Source of the DNA: Cylindrobasidium torrendii FP15055 ss-10 | Lineage: Eukaryota; Basidiomycota; Agaricomycetes; Agaricales; Physalacriaceae | NCBI GenBank assembly: GCA_000934385.1 | Contig: KN880560.1 | Span: 1 to 64,000, forward strand | Length of the DNA stretch: 64,000 nucleotides | Direction of reading: 5' to 3' | Notes under the pieces: model-generated | Told to the model about the DNA's origin: nothing | Database searches by the model: none | The model's input: only the letters and a program-made list of their open reading frames with translations | Position numbers and translations under genes: made by a program | Shown: positions 27,253 to 37,328 of the stretch, in pieces | Layout: each line of letters begins with the position of its first letter | Position numbering within the stretch: the stretch's first letter is position 1

Positions 27253-27324
27253 TACGCCATGCCGGAGTCGAACCGGCGCCGCTTGCTTGGAAGGCAAGCA
27301 TGATAACCGTTTCACCAATGGCGT
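27253..27324 (-). tRNA. tRNA-Gly, anticodon UCC
   Basis: 72 nt on the minus strand. The seven-pair acceptor stem is ACGCCAT with ATGGCGT, followed by discriminator A. The anticodon stem CTTGC/GCAAG closes the loop CTTCCAA with anticodon TCC, which reads GGA glycine codons. The T arm is GCCGG-TTCGACT-CCGGC, a perfect five-pair stem. The D arm contains the GTGAAACGG typical of glycine tRNAs. There is no intron. A TTTT run about 25 nt downstream can serve as Pol III terminator. The first pair would be A-U rather than the usual G-C. Confidence 0.93.
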
Positions 27325-27693
27325 TGTGAACAGGCCATGCATGGCACATTTCAGCGCAAACGGCGGGCGACAACATACGCAAAGGCGCGAATTGAATGTG
27401 GGATTGAATTGAAGACGATCGAAGCTCCTACATATGACATCAGAAACTCGGACATACCGGTGAAGCGATGGTTTTGCCGAGGGGCCGCGATCGACGTGTG
27501 CGGTGTAATGATTATGGAGATGCGTTTCGCTCTTGTTTTCTGCCCACCATCCTCTTCTTTCTCCCGCATCTTGCTGGCGAAGAGTGGGATTCACGAATCC
27601 GACGACGACAGGAATTGAGCATCCGAATCACGACGAGGACCGCCTCTCGCATCTCGCAGAGCGCTGGATCACTGACAATAACGACATACCACC
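27325..27693. other. Intergenic, tRNA 5' flank
   Basis: Divergent space between the tRNA and the gene at 27694. Nothing else seen. Confidence 0.5.
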
Positions 27694-28679
27694 ATGTCTA
27701 CGACTGCATCACCTACATCCAACACAAACTCGTTCAGCGTTACCCAGTCATTCTCAAATCCTATCCCTAGCTCAAGTAGTGATAGCGGAGGTGGAGGGAA
27801 CGGCAGTGGAGGAGCCGCGGAAAGCGGAGGAGGTTTGAACGGTTCGGCATCGTTGTATTGTGAGTTCCTTTGGCTCCTTTCATCCGTCCCCCATTCCATC
27901 CACACCCCAGGGTCCCAAACTATGTCCTAAACATAGAGTCCTTGCCTCTTCCCTCGTGATCAAGCCATTCAAAAATAACTAACATATCCGATAGTATACA
28001 CATTCCTGGCAACACTCATCCTTCTGCTCGGTGTTTCGGCCGCCATCGTCTTTCGCTCCCTTGTCCTTCGTAGACGCCACCGTGCAATGGTCGCTGAGGC
28101 TATTCGCAACGGGACATGGGTCCCTCCTGCACCTGCACCAGGATTCGGGCGGCGTGGGGGCGGTGTAGACCCGGCAAAGGCGCCCATATTATGGGAGGCG
28201 CGAATCCCCGTGGATGAGAAGTCAGACGAGGGGCCACGGTCAGAAGGGAATACACCGAGAACGGGATGGGACACATTCAAGGTATGTTTGTGCGCCTAGT
28301 TGTACTCCATTGCAGTCACTAATGACATACTTAGCCAGTTGCTTTGACATATATCGAACAGCCCAACTCTCCTGATGCTACCCCACCTTCAACCACCACG
28401 AATGCTCCATCTATACCGGCAAGAACGCGATGGTGGAATCTCAGGCAAAGAGGACACACCACAGCCCCACCGCCCTCAGAGGTTTCACCGTCTGCGGCGT
28501 CAGAGCCTACCGAGCTCGCTACTCTGCCTACGCCGTCCACCGCCACCGAACCTGCGCAAGAGGCCAAACCCATGCACGTCTCTGTGTTGTTGGCAATGCC
28601 GCGCCAGCACAATTGGGAATCGGATGAACTTCCGCCAATGGAAATTGGTGTTGGCAAGGTGTACGTGAGAGGACTCTGA
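27694..28679 (+). CDS. Single-pass membrane protein with Ser/Gly-rich ectodomain
   Basis: Exons 27694-27859, 27995-28281 and 28335 onward. Residues 1-55 are Ser/Thr/Gly/Asn-rich without a signal peptide. One strong membrane segment follows (LATLILLLGVSAAIVFRSLV) and then RRRH, so the N-terminus is probably outside and the tail cytosolic. The tail has WVPPAPAPGF and a long Ser/Thr/Pro-rich stretch, ending near a conserved-looking HVSVLLAMP segment. The first intron is 135 bp, long for this window. The 3' end is uncertain: reading through stops at 28679, while a 37-bp intron (28661-28697) would continue into SVLDEVLSAADLAVMSE and stop near 28793. I know no function. Similar single-pass proteins are common in Agaricomycetes. 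Confidence 0.65.
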
Positions 28680-28793
28680 AGCTTCGCTTCTGTGCAGCAC
28701 CCATAGCGTCCTCGATGAAGTGCTTTCGGCGGCGGATTTGGCTGTGATGTCTGAGGTATGTACAAGACCGAGCCCAGGGTTCCTTCTCTAGAT

Positions 28794-29484
28794 GGGCGTG
28801 CCAGTGAAACCTCTCGGGGGCTGGACACTTGATTCTGCATCTATCTGATTGTATATTAGGTGTTGTTAGTTATCTTATTCATGACTGTTCTACCACAATA
28901 TCACATCCTATATTGCTTCTTTCTTAGTCAACGATGCCAATGCCCCTGAAGCCTAGATAGTACTCGTTAGCTTGAAGGACGTCCCTCGCATTGTGCTGGA
29001 GTCGATCATTCTGTACAACTTGAACCAGTAAAGTTCAATTTGCAGGCTGTGTAAGTACAAAGGCGTGCGGGTTTGATAACATGATGTGAGTTGCTTGTTT
29101 GGAATAGTAGGTCAATCAAGTGATCGAAAGGAATCCAGTAAAGGTAGGTATGCGGGCAGAGTAACTCTACTAAGTATACAGGTGCACGCTCAGACCGGCG
29201 CGCTCTGACACGATGGCATTCCTTGAAGCACATAGCAACTTTACATGTCCACCATGCAAAATTGAGAGAAGACGTACTCCCTGCATGCCGTTTTGCCCGT
29301 ACTGTATATCAAACCATTCGTAAGTGTAAGTAGTCCGTCACAGCGCATCTATAAAGTACGCTACCCTTTTTCTAAGTAACTATGTATATGTCCAATGTTC
29401 CCGAAGATGTCCACAATATTCAAAATCCGTCACAAACCAGTCCTGATTCAAGCCAATAGTCCAGTCCATTCATCGAGCCGGAGC
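28794..29484. other. Intergenic
   Basis: About 690 bp between converging genes. Only short noise frames; no gene or repeat recognised. Confidence 0.5.
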
Positions 29485-31184
29485 TCACTCCCTCCCCTGC
29501 CTCAGAGCATTACCACTCAGCGTCCTCATCCTCGGCCCACCCTGGCTATCCACATCCAAATGCCTGCCCGGCGACCGATTCGCAGCCCTTCCGTGCGCCC
29601 CGCCCGTCGTCGCAGCAAGACCCGTCGCATGAGCACCTCCGAGCCCACTGCCTTTATGCCCTCCCGCAGGCGCCGTCGACACCCTAATTTGCCCAAACTC
29701 ATCCGCCAGATCATCAGGCATAATGGGCATCGAATTCCTCCAGCCCATCGACGGCCGAACAGGCGGTGGAAGACCCATCATCGGCAAGCCCGTCGCCATA
29801 GGCATCATTGGCGGGGCCATCATCGGCGGCATGGCCATAGGCATCGGCGTGTTGATCTTGCGTGCAGAAAGATTCGGAATTTCCACGCCATCGGGTTCGA
29901 CCAGCATCTGGAATGCGAGCAAGGACAAGAAGGCGTCGTTCCCGGTGTTGTGGGGTGTGACCATGGCGCCGCCGATGGGGATAGGTCCGCCAACGCCGCC
30001 GACAACACCTAAGAGGGAGCGAATGATATTGTCAAGAGACATGGACATGCCAGGCTGTCGCGAAGGCATCTCTCCGCGGAAGCCTTGGTTGAAGAGGGTG
30101 CGTTCGTAGGCCTGGGCGTCAAGTACGAAGACGTTCGAAGGCAACTTGATGCCAAGTTCCTCGAGCTTCGCTAACAGGTGGGAGCTCGAGCCAAAGGTAA
30201 CGAGCACGAGAGTATTCGAGTTCGTCTCGGAGTCGGGTGAGGCCAAGCTGGAGATGATAGCATTCACAACTTGGGTGATGTGCGATTTGACAATGACCTG
30301 GGTGTCACCAAAAGCGTAAGCCCACGGGTAGGTCGGATTGACCTTGTTTATGGTTTTGGATGAGTATTCCGAGGTTACATAGTGCCCTACGCTGGAGGGG
30401 TATGCAGCAGGAGCGAAGGGAACAGAAGTATGAGCTTACCGATAGTTCATATCTGGAATTGGTGGCCATTCACCCTGGCTTGAGAAGCGTCAGCGATATG
30501 ACATTGCTGCGTTGGCCGGTCATGTACCTGTCCAGCACACCACATCTCATTGCTGCATAACCCCATTCGAGACAACTCTTTTCGTTTCTCTCGCTCCAGG
30601 TAAAGGAAATGGAGAGAAATGTTTTGCTGTGTGAGCCCCATAGAGGCATAATAGCGGAAGGGTCCCCAGCTCTTATGCGGGTCTATAGGGCGTCGGACAA
30701 GGTGAGACTGGCTAATGCATCGAACCTACCTTGAGCGCCGCGAGCTCGGCAGCTGGGAGGGTAGCATGTAGTTTCTTGAATGAGGGAAAGTCGGCAATGT
30801 GCCTCACATGACGATGGGCAGTGGAGAAGGGTGTGACGGTCGATATGTTTGGCGGTATAGGCAAGGTCTCTCCAAATCTGTATCGGCATCATGAGCCCGC
30901 GTTCCCCAAGAGTTGTAAACGACGCACCGTGTCTTGACCATTTTTATGAACGCGTTCAAATTGCTTGGGCGTGTCACAATGTCTGCTTTGCCCGTCTCTG
31001 CATCCGTGAGAGTGATGACCGGCCATGAGAATGCCAAAAAGTCGCCAAAGTTTGCGAAGAGATGGCCCCAAGAACGGTCGTACCAGGGAATGTTGTGTAT
31101 TTGGAAGAAGCTGATGTATGCGGAGTAGATAGAGTGTAAGGACATCGTCCAGCCTGCAGGATCAACCAGGGAAAAGTCGGCCAT
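29485..31184 (-). CDS. Gfd2/YDR514C-like RNase-H-fold protein
   Basis: Multi-exon minus-strand gene. The start at 31184 gives MADFSLVDPAGWTM. Exons then carry KTRFGETLPIPPN, FRYYASMGLTQQN, the segment NPTYPWAYAFGDTQVI, and a domain with NTLVLVTFGSSSHLLAKL, LPSNVFVLDAQAYERTLF and HNTGNDAFLSLLAFQML. The H-N-x-G-N-D-A motif with the two preceding strand pairs is the hallmark of the Gfd2/YDR514C-like C-terminal domain, an RNase-H/DEDD exonuclease-type fold. The C-terminus after residue ~330 is a Met/Pro/Gly-rich tail of low complexity. Nuclease activity is not proved: the first acidic site of classical DEDD enzymes is not obvious. It is divergent from NUC1, with 258 bp between start codons. Confidence 0.65.
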
Positions 31185-31442
31185 ACTGATAGTAGGAGGG
31201 TAAGCGTGCAGACTACCGATCGGCCTGAAAGTGGCTGCTGACGGCGCGTCGAGGTCGACCTAGCGGCAGCCAATGCTACGCTGAGCAGCGCGATGCCAAT
31301 AAGTAGTGGAGGCTTCGCGTTGAGCCCCATAACGGCGCCTCGTCGGCATTTGTGCCTGTACCGGATGCACAGTCTAGCCAAATAACGCGAAAACGCGTCT
31401 ATTTTGCATCCGATCAATTTTTGCATGTTAACTCGCGGCACC

Positions 31443-32709
31443 ATGCCGTCCTCCTTGTTCCAAGCCGCCGTCTTCGCTGCAGGCGCCGTCGTCGGAAGCG
31501 GCGTCACCGCTCTCGTTAACAGAAAGACCGCGAAACCCATCGCACTCGATAGTCCTCTGCCAATTGTCAGCATCGGGGCCAATGGAGAGACGTCCATCAG
31601 CGCGACACCAGTGCTGCCACCAGTACTGAAATACGGGAATCCTGGTGCGTAATCATGGTTATCCTTGTATCTGCGCTCATGCTTTATAGGTCCCATTGCG
31701 GACCCAATTGTGCGCAGGGCGTATGTTGCTGCGTATGACAGACGGCTCCGGCACCCAGCATGGGTGCGTCTAATAACACTGCATCACAAATCCAATTCTC
31801 AGATTCGATAGACAGCTGAACACCTGAACCTTGCCCACCTCGGAAAGTCCATGCTCGAACCCTCAGACTCTACCGAATCCGGAGACCGCACCAAATCCCA
31901 GTTCATGGAGGACGATTCAATCCCACCCCAGTTCCGCGCCAAATTGTCAGACTATTTCCGCAGTGGGTACGACCGCGGTCACATGGTTCCCGCCGCGGAC
32001 GCCAAACTATCTCAGGAGGCGATGAACGAGACATTCTACCTCAGTAATATGGCACCCCAGGTTGGCGAAGGCTTCAACAGGCATTGTGAGTGCCTTGTTT
32101 TTGCCCATTATACGTACTTATGATTCTGTCAGACTGGGCATACCTTGAGGACTGGTGTCGAAGACTTACCGGCAGCTTTGCCGACGTCTATGTCTTCACT
32201 GTTCCACTATACCTGCCCCAGAAGGGCCCCGATGGAAAATGGCGGGTGGTAAGCAACTCTATCCTTTCAGACACTATCTACTGCTTACGAAATTCGAACA
32301 GACGCACGAAGTTATCGGCAACCCACCCAACGTCGCTGTGCCAACCCATTTCGCCAAAGTAGTGCTCACTACAAAACCTTCCTCCCCCGCACGTCCAGAT
32401 ATCCTTGACCTGGCCCTCGGCGCCTTCGTCCTACCCAACGCGCCCATCCCAGATAATACTCCCCTCAGCCAGTTTGTTATGCCAGGTTCGTCTCCATCAT
32501 TTCTTTCGACGTAAGCGGCTTCTGAAAGGCGCACAGTCGATGCAGTGGAACGAGCCGCAGGACTCACACTCTTCTCCGACGCGGTCAAGTCTGCCTCGAA
32601 GCACATCTGCCAGTCGACCAAGTGTGAGGTCGTTGTACGCCGGTTCGACGACGCGCGCAAGCGGCCGGATATGCGGAGAGCAATCTCTGCGCCGCCGGAT
32701 GCGAAGTAA
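31443..32709 (+). CDS. NUC1: Mitochondrial DNA/RNA non-specific nuclease NUC1 (EndoG family)
   Basis: Six exons (31443-31644, 31690-31763, 31812-32085, 32133-32248, 32302-32485, 32537-32709) give 340 residues. The N-terminus MPSSLFQAAVFAAGAVVGSG is the family's membrane/mitochondrial anchor. The beta-beta-alpha-metal nuclease domain follows: LKYGNPGPIADP, RRLRHPAW, and the catalytic DRGHMVPAAD motif, then FYLSNMAPQVGEGFNRHYWAYLE with the metal-binding Asn. The C-terminus has PTHFAKVVL and LSQFVMPVDAVERAAGLTLF. The enzyme degrades mitochondrial DNA and RNA and can be released in cell death. I chose the ATG at 31443; two in-frame ATGs lie upstream, but only this one gives the usual family start. 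It looks intact. Confidence 0.94.
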
Positions 32710-33357
32710 TGGTGCACTTTACGAGTTGCGTCTAGTGAATATTCACATCTGTCTGTCCTTTGCGGATGAGAAGAGAACATGCGATCTGTTTTTGTCGGTT
32801 TGAGATCCTCTCGATCCGTCTACAGTAAGGACTCCAGCCGCGCTTTAGAAGGGACGAGCATGTTCGAATCGACTACAATGCACCGAGCACATAGCCTTCA
32901 TCAAGAAGCTATCACTTCATGAGAATTCCTCGTCGCTGCGCGAGCTGGGCGTACCTTATGGCTGCTTACATATTCGGTACCAGTGAGACCTGCCTTTTCC
33001 AGTTTGGCCATTGTGCGATCGGACTATCAATGTGACGCCCTCTACTGCGCGCGCAGGCTTGGAAAGACATCTCATTGTCTTCACATTGTTTGAGAAGCTA
33101 ACAAAAACTCATTGACCTTCCAGAAAATTGAAATATTGCACAAAAGTGGCTGGTCGCTGCTCATTTGTTTGCGCCTCCGAGGTCCTTTGTACAATCATGC
33201 GGGAAAAGTACTTGTGAAATATCAGTTTGTGGAATACCTATATATTGGCCGGGGTGCTGTCTGCTACTGTCCACCCCCAAGTCGCGTAAGCTCGAAACCC
33301 CAAAACCGCCCACCCACTACCCATACTACAAAGCAGGAAGCGCCTGAAGAAACAGCC
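32710..33357. other. Intergenic, left part of a duplicated block
   Basis: From about 32981 rightward this sequence is repeated at 34114 onward and acts as the upstream region of the first zinc-finger gene. No gene of its own. Confidence 0.55.
33237..33248 (+). promoter_or_regulatory. TATA box of zinc-finger gene A
   Basis: CCTATATATTGG, about 115 bp before the ATG at 33358, preserved exactly in the second copy at 34395-34406. Confidence 0.55.
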
Positions 33358-33520
33358 ATGAGCACAGGAACGGAAGACCCAACCCGCGGCTCACCCCAAG
33401 TCCCAACGTATCGCGAAATTTCGAAACCCCCGAACCGCCCATCCACTGCCCACACTACGCAGCAGGGAGCGACGCCTGGAGAAGAAACCGTGGGCACAGG
33501 AACGGAAGACTCAACCTGGC
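33292..33520 (+). repeat. Tandem direct repeat, unit ~129 bp
   Basis: Two imperfect units begin at 33292 and 33421, both with TCGAAACCCC. They translate to similar segments, SKPQNRPPTTHTTKQ and SKPPNRPSTAHTTQQ, each followed by GTGTEDS/STGTEDP. The repeat is absent from the second zinc-finger gene. Confidence 0.75.
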
Positions 33521-33825
33521 ATCGCGCCACCCAAGTACCACCAGAATTAATCGTCTTATGCCCCAAGGCCGGGTGCGGCTATCGAGCGCATCGACTCTCT
33601 GCAGTCCCGATGCAAAAACACCTTCAAACTCACCAGAACCTCCCACATATGTGTGTCGAGGCTGGATGCTACAAGACCGGATCGGGTCGAGTAACAAGTA
33701 ATAATCTCAACCTCGTCTGCCGATATAGGTTCAAGACACAGGCTGAGCTTGATGACCACATGAGCAAGAAACATGGCGCCGGTTCATCGCTATCCAACCA
33801 TATTGCCATGGTCTTGCCAGGCTGA
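33358..33825 (+). CDS. C2H2-like zinc-finger protein A
   Basis: A single exon of 155 residues from the ATG at 33358. The same frame is open back to 33112, but the TATA box at 33237 favours the later start. The N-terminal third is low-complexity Pro/Thr repeat. The C-terminal half has a finger of form C-x4-C-x14-H-x3-H (CPKAGCGYRAHR through HLQTH) and a second cysteine/histidine group running from CVEAGC to CRYRFKTQAELDDH and KKH. This suits a small nucleic-acid-binding protein, but target and role are unknown. It is a tandem paralogue of the gene at 34463. Confidence 0.6.
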   Translation: MSTGTEDPTRGSPQVPTYREISKPPNRPSTAHTTQQGATPGEETVGTGTEDSTWHRATQVPPELIVLCPKAGCGYRAHRLSAVPMQKHLQTHQNLPHMCVEAGCYKTGSGRVTSNNLNLVCRYRFKTQAELDDHMSKKHGAGSSLSNHIAMVLPG

Positions 33826-34462
33826 TACGGTTGCACGACTGTGCTCTGCACGGTACGCTACTTGTGTAGCTTGACTTTTCGTTAGTATTTCGCAGACGGC
33901 TTACTCTCCAGTATCTCCAATAGCGTATGCCTACGATACAATTACAATAAATATGAAGTCAAATGTACAGATTCAGACTTGAATCCTCATTTTTATGACT
34001 CGGGTTACTGCTATTTTGTATCTCATTCCCTCGGTGCATCTCCTGACATAGCACTACAAGCCAGTCTCCGAGCGGCAAACTCGACTTGATCAGATTGCTT
34101 AAAACCGATTTTTCACTGAGTCCTGCCTTTTCCAGATGGGCCATTGTGTGATCGAACAAATGTGATGCCCTCCATTCCTCACACAATGCATGCGCTAGTT
34201 TGGACAAACATCCGGACTTTTCATCATTATCTTCGGACTGTTACAGAAGCTGACAAAATCTCATTGACCCTCCAGAGAATCAAAAAATTGCGCAAATGTG
34301 GCTGGCGATTGTTCGCTGCTCGTTGTCTGCACCTCTGATGCCCTTTGTTCAAACATACAGGAAAAGTACTTGTGAGACATTGGTTAGTGTAATACCTATA
34401 TATTGGGTGGGGTGCACCGAACGGCGTGTATACTCCTCAGAATCAGCCGCAGCGGAACAGTC
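33826..34462. other. Intergenic, contains second duplicated upstream block
   Basis: The right two thirds (from 34114) repeat the upstream region of zinc-finger gene A, including its TATA segment. No other gene seen. Confidence 0.55.
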
Positions 34463-34745
34463 ATGGGCACAGTATCGAACTCAGCCTATCACGCTATTCA
34501 GACAACCCTCGGAACAATCGAACTGTGCGCTGAGCCGGGATGCAACTATCGTGCGCCCCGATTCCCTGTAACCTTGATGCAAAACCACCGAAAGACACAC
34601 AAGAATTCCCCACATATATGTCTCGAGGATGAATGCTACAGAGCTACATCGGGCCCCACGGCAGAGCCAAATCTAAACCCTGTCTGCCGATACAGATTCC
34701 AGACCGAGGCTGGTCTCGAAAAGCACAAAGTGCAGAAACATTCTA
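34114..34745 (+). repeat. Segmental duplication, copy B
   Basis: Second copy of the block at 32981-33770; see that entry. Similarity covers promoter and zinc fingers and fades after about 34745, where gene B gains its own C-terminal extension. Confidence 0.75.
34395..34406 (+). promoter_or_regulatory. TATA box of zinc-finger gene B
   Basis: CCTATATATTGG, identical to the box of gene A, about 60 bp before the ATG at 34463. Confidence 0.5.
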
Positions 34746-35146
34746 TTAAGAATGGGCCAATACGCGATCGGATTACTATGATTACTGTAACAAGCATTGA
34801 TCATGAGAACCCCAAGTCGGTAGCTGCCACACAATGCGTCCATCACCCAGAGCACCTCTCTGAGTTGACTGAACATCGCGCTGAATTACGTACCACCAGC
34901 GCGCGCCCAGATCAAGGTCTCGCAGGACAGGCCATTGTCTTCCGGCATCATGATAGCTATCAGCCGCCGTTGGCATCCCAAAGCACACCCTCTTACCCAT
35001 CTCCGTACCACAACCCCATACATCAATGCCCTTCCCGAGAACAAATCTCAAAGGATTCGTCACTTGCTGGGTGGGATTCAACGGCCTGTACATACACACC
35101 CGGTCTGATACAACATTCAAGAACATTCAATCCGACACAACAGTAA
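34463..35146 (+). CDS. C2H2-like zinc-finger protein B
   Basis: A single exon of about 227 residues. The fingers match gene A: CAEPGCNYRAPRF to NHRKTH in C-x4-C-x14-H-x3-H form, then CLEDEC to CRYRFQTEAGLEKH and QKH. Unlike gene A it has no Pro/Thr repeat at the front and carries about 110 extra residues at the end, Ser/Pro/His-rich with a possible third Cys/His cluster (TQCVHHPEHLSELTEH). Function unknown. Confidence 0.6.
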   Translation: MGTVSNSAYHAIQTTLGTIELCAEPGCNYRAPRFPVTLMQNHRKTHKNSPHICLEDECYRATSGPTAEPNLNPVCRYRFQTEAGLEKHKVQKHSIKNGPIRDRITMITVTSIDHENPKSVAATQCVHHPEHLSELTEHRAELRTTSARPDQGLAGQAIVFRHHDSYQPPLASQSTPSYPSPYHNPIHQCPSREQISKDSSLAGWDSTACTYTPGLIQHSRTFNPTQQ

Positions 35147-35223
35147 GAGATATTCTAAGAATCGTAGTACATATGTAGTATAGAAATTCTGTGTAGTAGC
35201 CGCGCTTATATACAGTAGTCTGC

Positions 35224-36419
35224 CTACTGGCCCCACTCCATTTGAGAAATGAAATCGTCCACATCGATTGGGAAGACATTAAGATCTTGCGACGACGGCG
35301 GCGGAGGTTGTGAGTCCCATGGGAAGACGTCTGCTGTTGTATGGAAGAAGTGCCCGACGTTGTTGCCCTCAGCATATTGAGGGAGGAAATCAGGGACATA
35401 TGCGGTTGGAAAATAGGGTTCGACGCATTTCTATGGGATCGTGAGCCATGTGAGGGAAAGGCAGTCAGTCTGCCGCACAGTGGATACCATATTGTAGGGG
35501 GCACTGTATTGACTGTATGCATGCACGCCTGCGATAGACTCCTACAAGTACGTTTAAATGACATGAAGACAGGCGCAAATTGAGGAACTCACTGGTACAC
35601 GGCTGACGGTGGTTGCAATCAATTGGTCGTAACCAAGAATGGGAATAGGCGCATAGAGGGCAGGCTTAGTGCCAGTCAGCTTTCCGTTGACTCCTTATGG
35701 GCAGGCAGACATACCCCTTGAGCAACATAAGGATAGTCCAATGACATAGGCATCAAGTCAGAAGCAGAGGTAAGGGGGCTCGAAGTGACAGTCGGCGAGC
35801 TTGAGGCAACAGTCGGCGGACTCGAAAAGTCAGTCGGCGGGGTCGCGCTGGATTCCGACTCCCTTGCGGCAAGATTCGCCTCTAAAGCAATGCGAGCCCT
35901 GTTCTCAGCCTTCACCAGATCCACCTGTTCCATATAGGCCGACATATCGCGACCTTCGTTCGTTCCTGCAGCGATGATCTTGAACAACTCTGTACACCGC
36001 GGGTCGTTGCTGAATGTCGTGCGTGATACTGTGGGCGCCTTGGGTTTTGGTTTGAACTTGTATGTTGGATTCTGCTCGCTATGCTTGCGCTTCTCCTCTT
36101 CGGCGCGGTCTTTCCATGGTTGCTTCTCCGCGGGGCTGAGTGCCCGCCACATCTGACCGACGACTTTGGACACGTCCTTCTGGTCGCCTAGCGCCCGAAG
36201 CTCCTTGCACATTTCACTACGGTACAGGAAGAAGGCATTCGATGGACGTTTAATCCGCTCGACGGTAGGGCTGGTAGTCTTGCGTGGTAGCGATCGGCCA
36301 GCAGTAGACGAGCCTATGGATATGGTGTCAGCAACGCGTCTCTGAACGATGACATGCTCACGACGTCGAGCAGAGGCGGGAGTAGCTGAAGATCGGGGAT
36401 GTTTGGGAGGAGCGCGCAT
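35224..36419 (-). CDS. HMG-box (MATA_HMG-type) transcription factor 1
   Basis: Four exons on the minus strand (36419-35715, 35664-35593, 35541-35488, 35430-35224) give 345 residues. The HMG box spans about residues 54-125: IKRPSNAFFLYRSEMCKELR, DVSKVVGQMWRALSPAEKQP, then YKFKPKPK. This is the sequence-specific SOX/MATA-like class that bends DNA. The region after the box is Ser/Thr/Pro-rich. The last exon is acidic with a closing DVDDFISQMEWG, a plausible activation patch. The next HMG gene, on the same strand, begins 3.4 kb away and has a matching exon plan. HMG proteins of this group regulate sexual development in several basidiomycetes, but nothing here ties this one to a mating-type locus. 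Confidence 0.85.
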
Positions 36420-37328
36420 TGTGGAGGCAAGAGTGGATGCATTTGAAAGGATTACACACCGCTCTTTATACTCTGGAGGGCCAGTTCAGCTCGCCGTAGA
36501 TGTCATCCGTAAAGAGTAGCCAGCATCTGCCTCCTCCTAGATACACGTTTTGTGACGAGAAAGGTTGATACCATAATAGGAAGGACAAAGAAGGTGTGAA
36601 GAGGCTCGAGCACCTATAAATCCCGGCCCCGCGGATAGCAGATCACGAAAAGTGCAGGATATATTCTATGCGACCGGTTATTGACCAATGCATTTCGCTT
36701 GTGAAGGAAGGCTGGCGGGGCTGGATAGGACTTTGGCCGACGTTGTGGAAGCCAGGATTCAGGAAACAGAAGTGTCACGTGTGACATTGGCGTCACGATC
36801 AAGTCACGATCACCCACAGTGCACAGTAATGCTTCCGATCAATGATTAGATTACTGATACAGACTTGAGCTTGAGACTTTGAGCTTTGAGCTCGAAGCTT
36901 GAAATTTGGAATTTGAAAGCTTGAAGTTTTGAAGCTCAAAGTGGGAGCCTTTGGGAACACCAGACTCTTGACCCGACTAGATCTCATATTAGCTGAGCGC
37001 CTTCCAGGGGCGTCAGACGATGAAGACCGTCTATAAATCAAGCACTACAGTGCTCTCGAAAATCACTAAGTATGTTACTAGAGGGCCTTCAAAGATCATA
37101 AAGCTGCAATGCGTGACACATGGGGTTTCTAGACTCTGGATCTCTCATAGTCTTCAAGCGTCTTCGGCGCTCATTCATTCGCACGGCTGAATAAGGGTGA
37201 ACTGGGCTCTGAAGCTTCAAGACTCACACACAACAAACATGGCCAGAGCGCGCGACACACCCGGGCCTGGATTAAGACTACCAGAAAAGAGACAAAGAGC
37301 GCTTGCGCCTCCAGTGACTGGGGTCGAG
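36420..37328. other. Intergenic left of the transposon
   Basis: No gene. Contains the HMG 1 promoter and a low-complexity patch at 36858-36945. Confidence 0.5.
36858..36945. repeat. GCTTGAA/TTTGAGC low-complexity patch
   Basis: Repeated and partly palindromic words GAGCTTGA, TTTGAGC, GAAGCTTGAA, AAGCTTGAAG and GAAGCTCAAAG over about 90 bp. It can form several small hairpins. Confidence 0.6.

Larger units (their letters stand above)
32981..33770 (+). repeat. Segmental duplication, copy A
   Basis: Block alignable with 34114-34745: shared words include CTGCCTTTTCCAG, GGCCATTGTG, GGAAAAGTACTTGTGA and the TATA segment, then the zinc-finger coding part. Several small indels separate the copies. 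Confidence 0.75.

Noticed and set aside
28331..28840. 169-residue minus-strand frame
   Set aside because: Antisense to the Ser/Pro-rich tail of the membrane protein at 27694.
29395..30012. 205-residue plus-strand frame rich in Arg, His and Pro
   Set aside because: It is antisense to the Met/Pro-rich tail of the Gfd2-like gene, a composition shadow.
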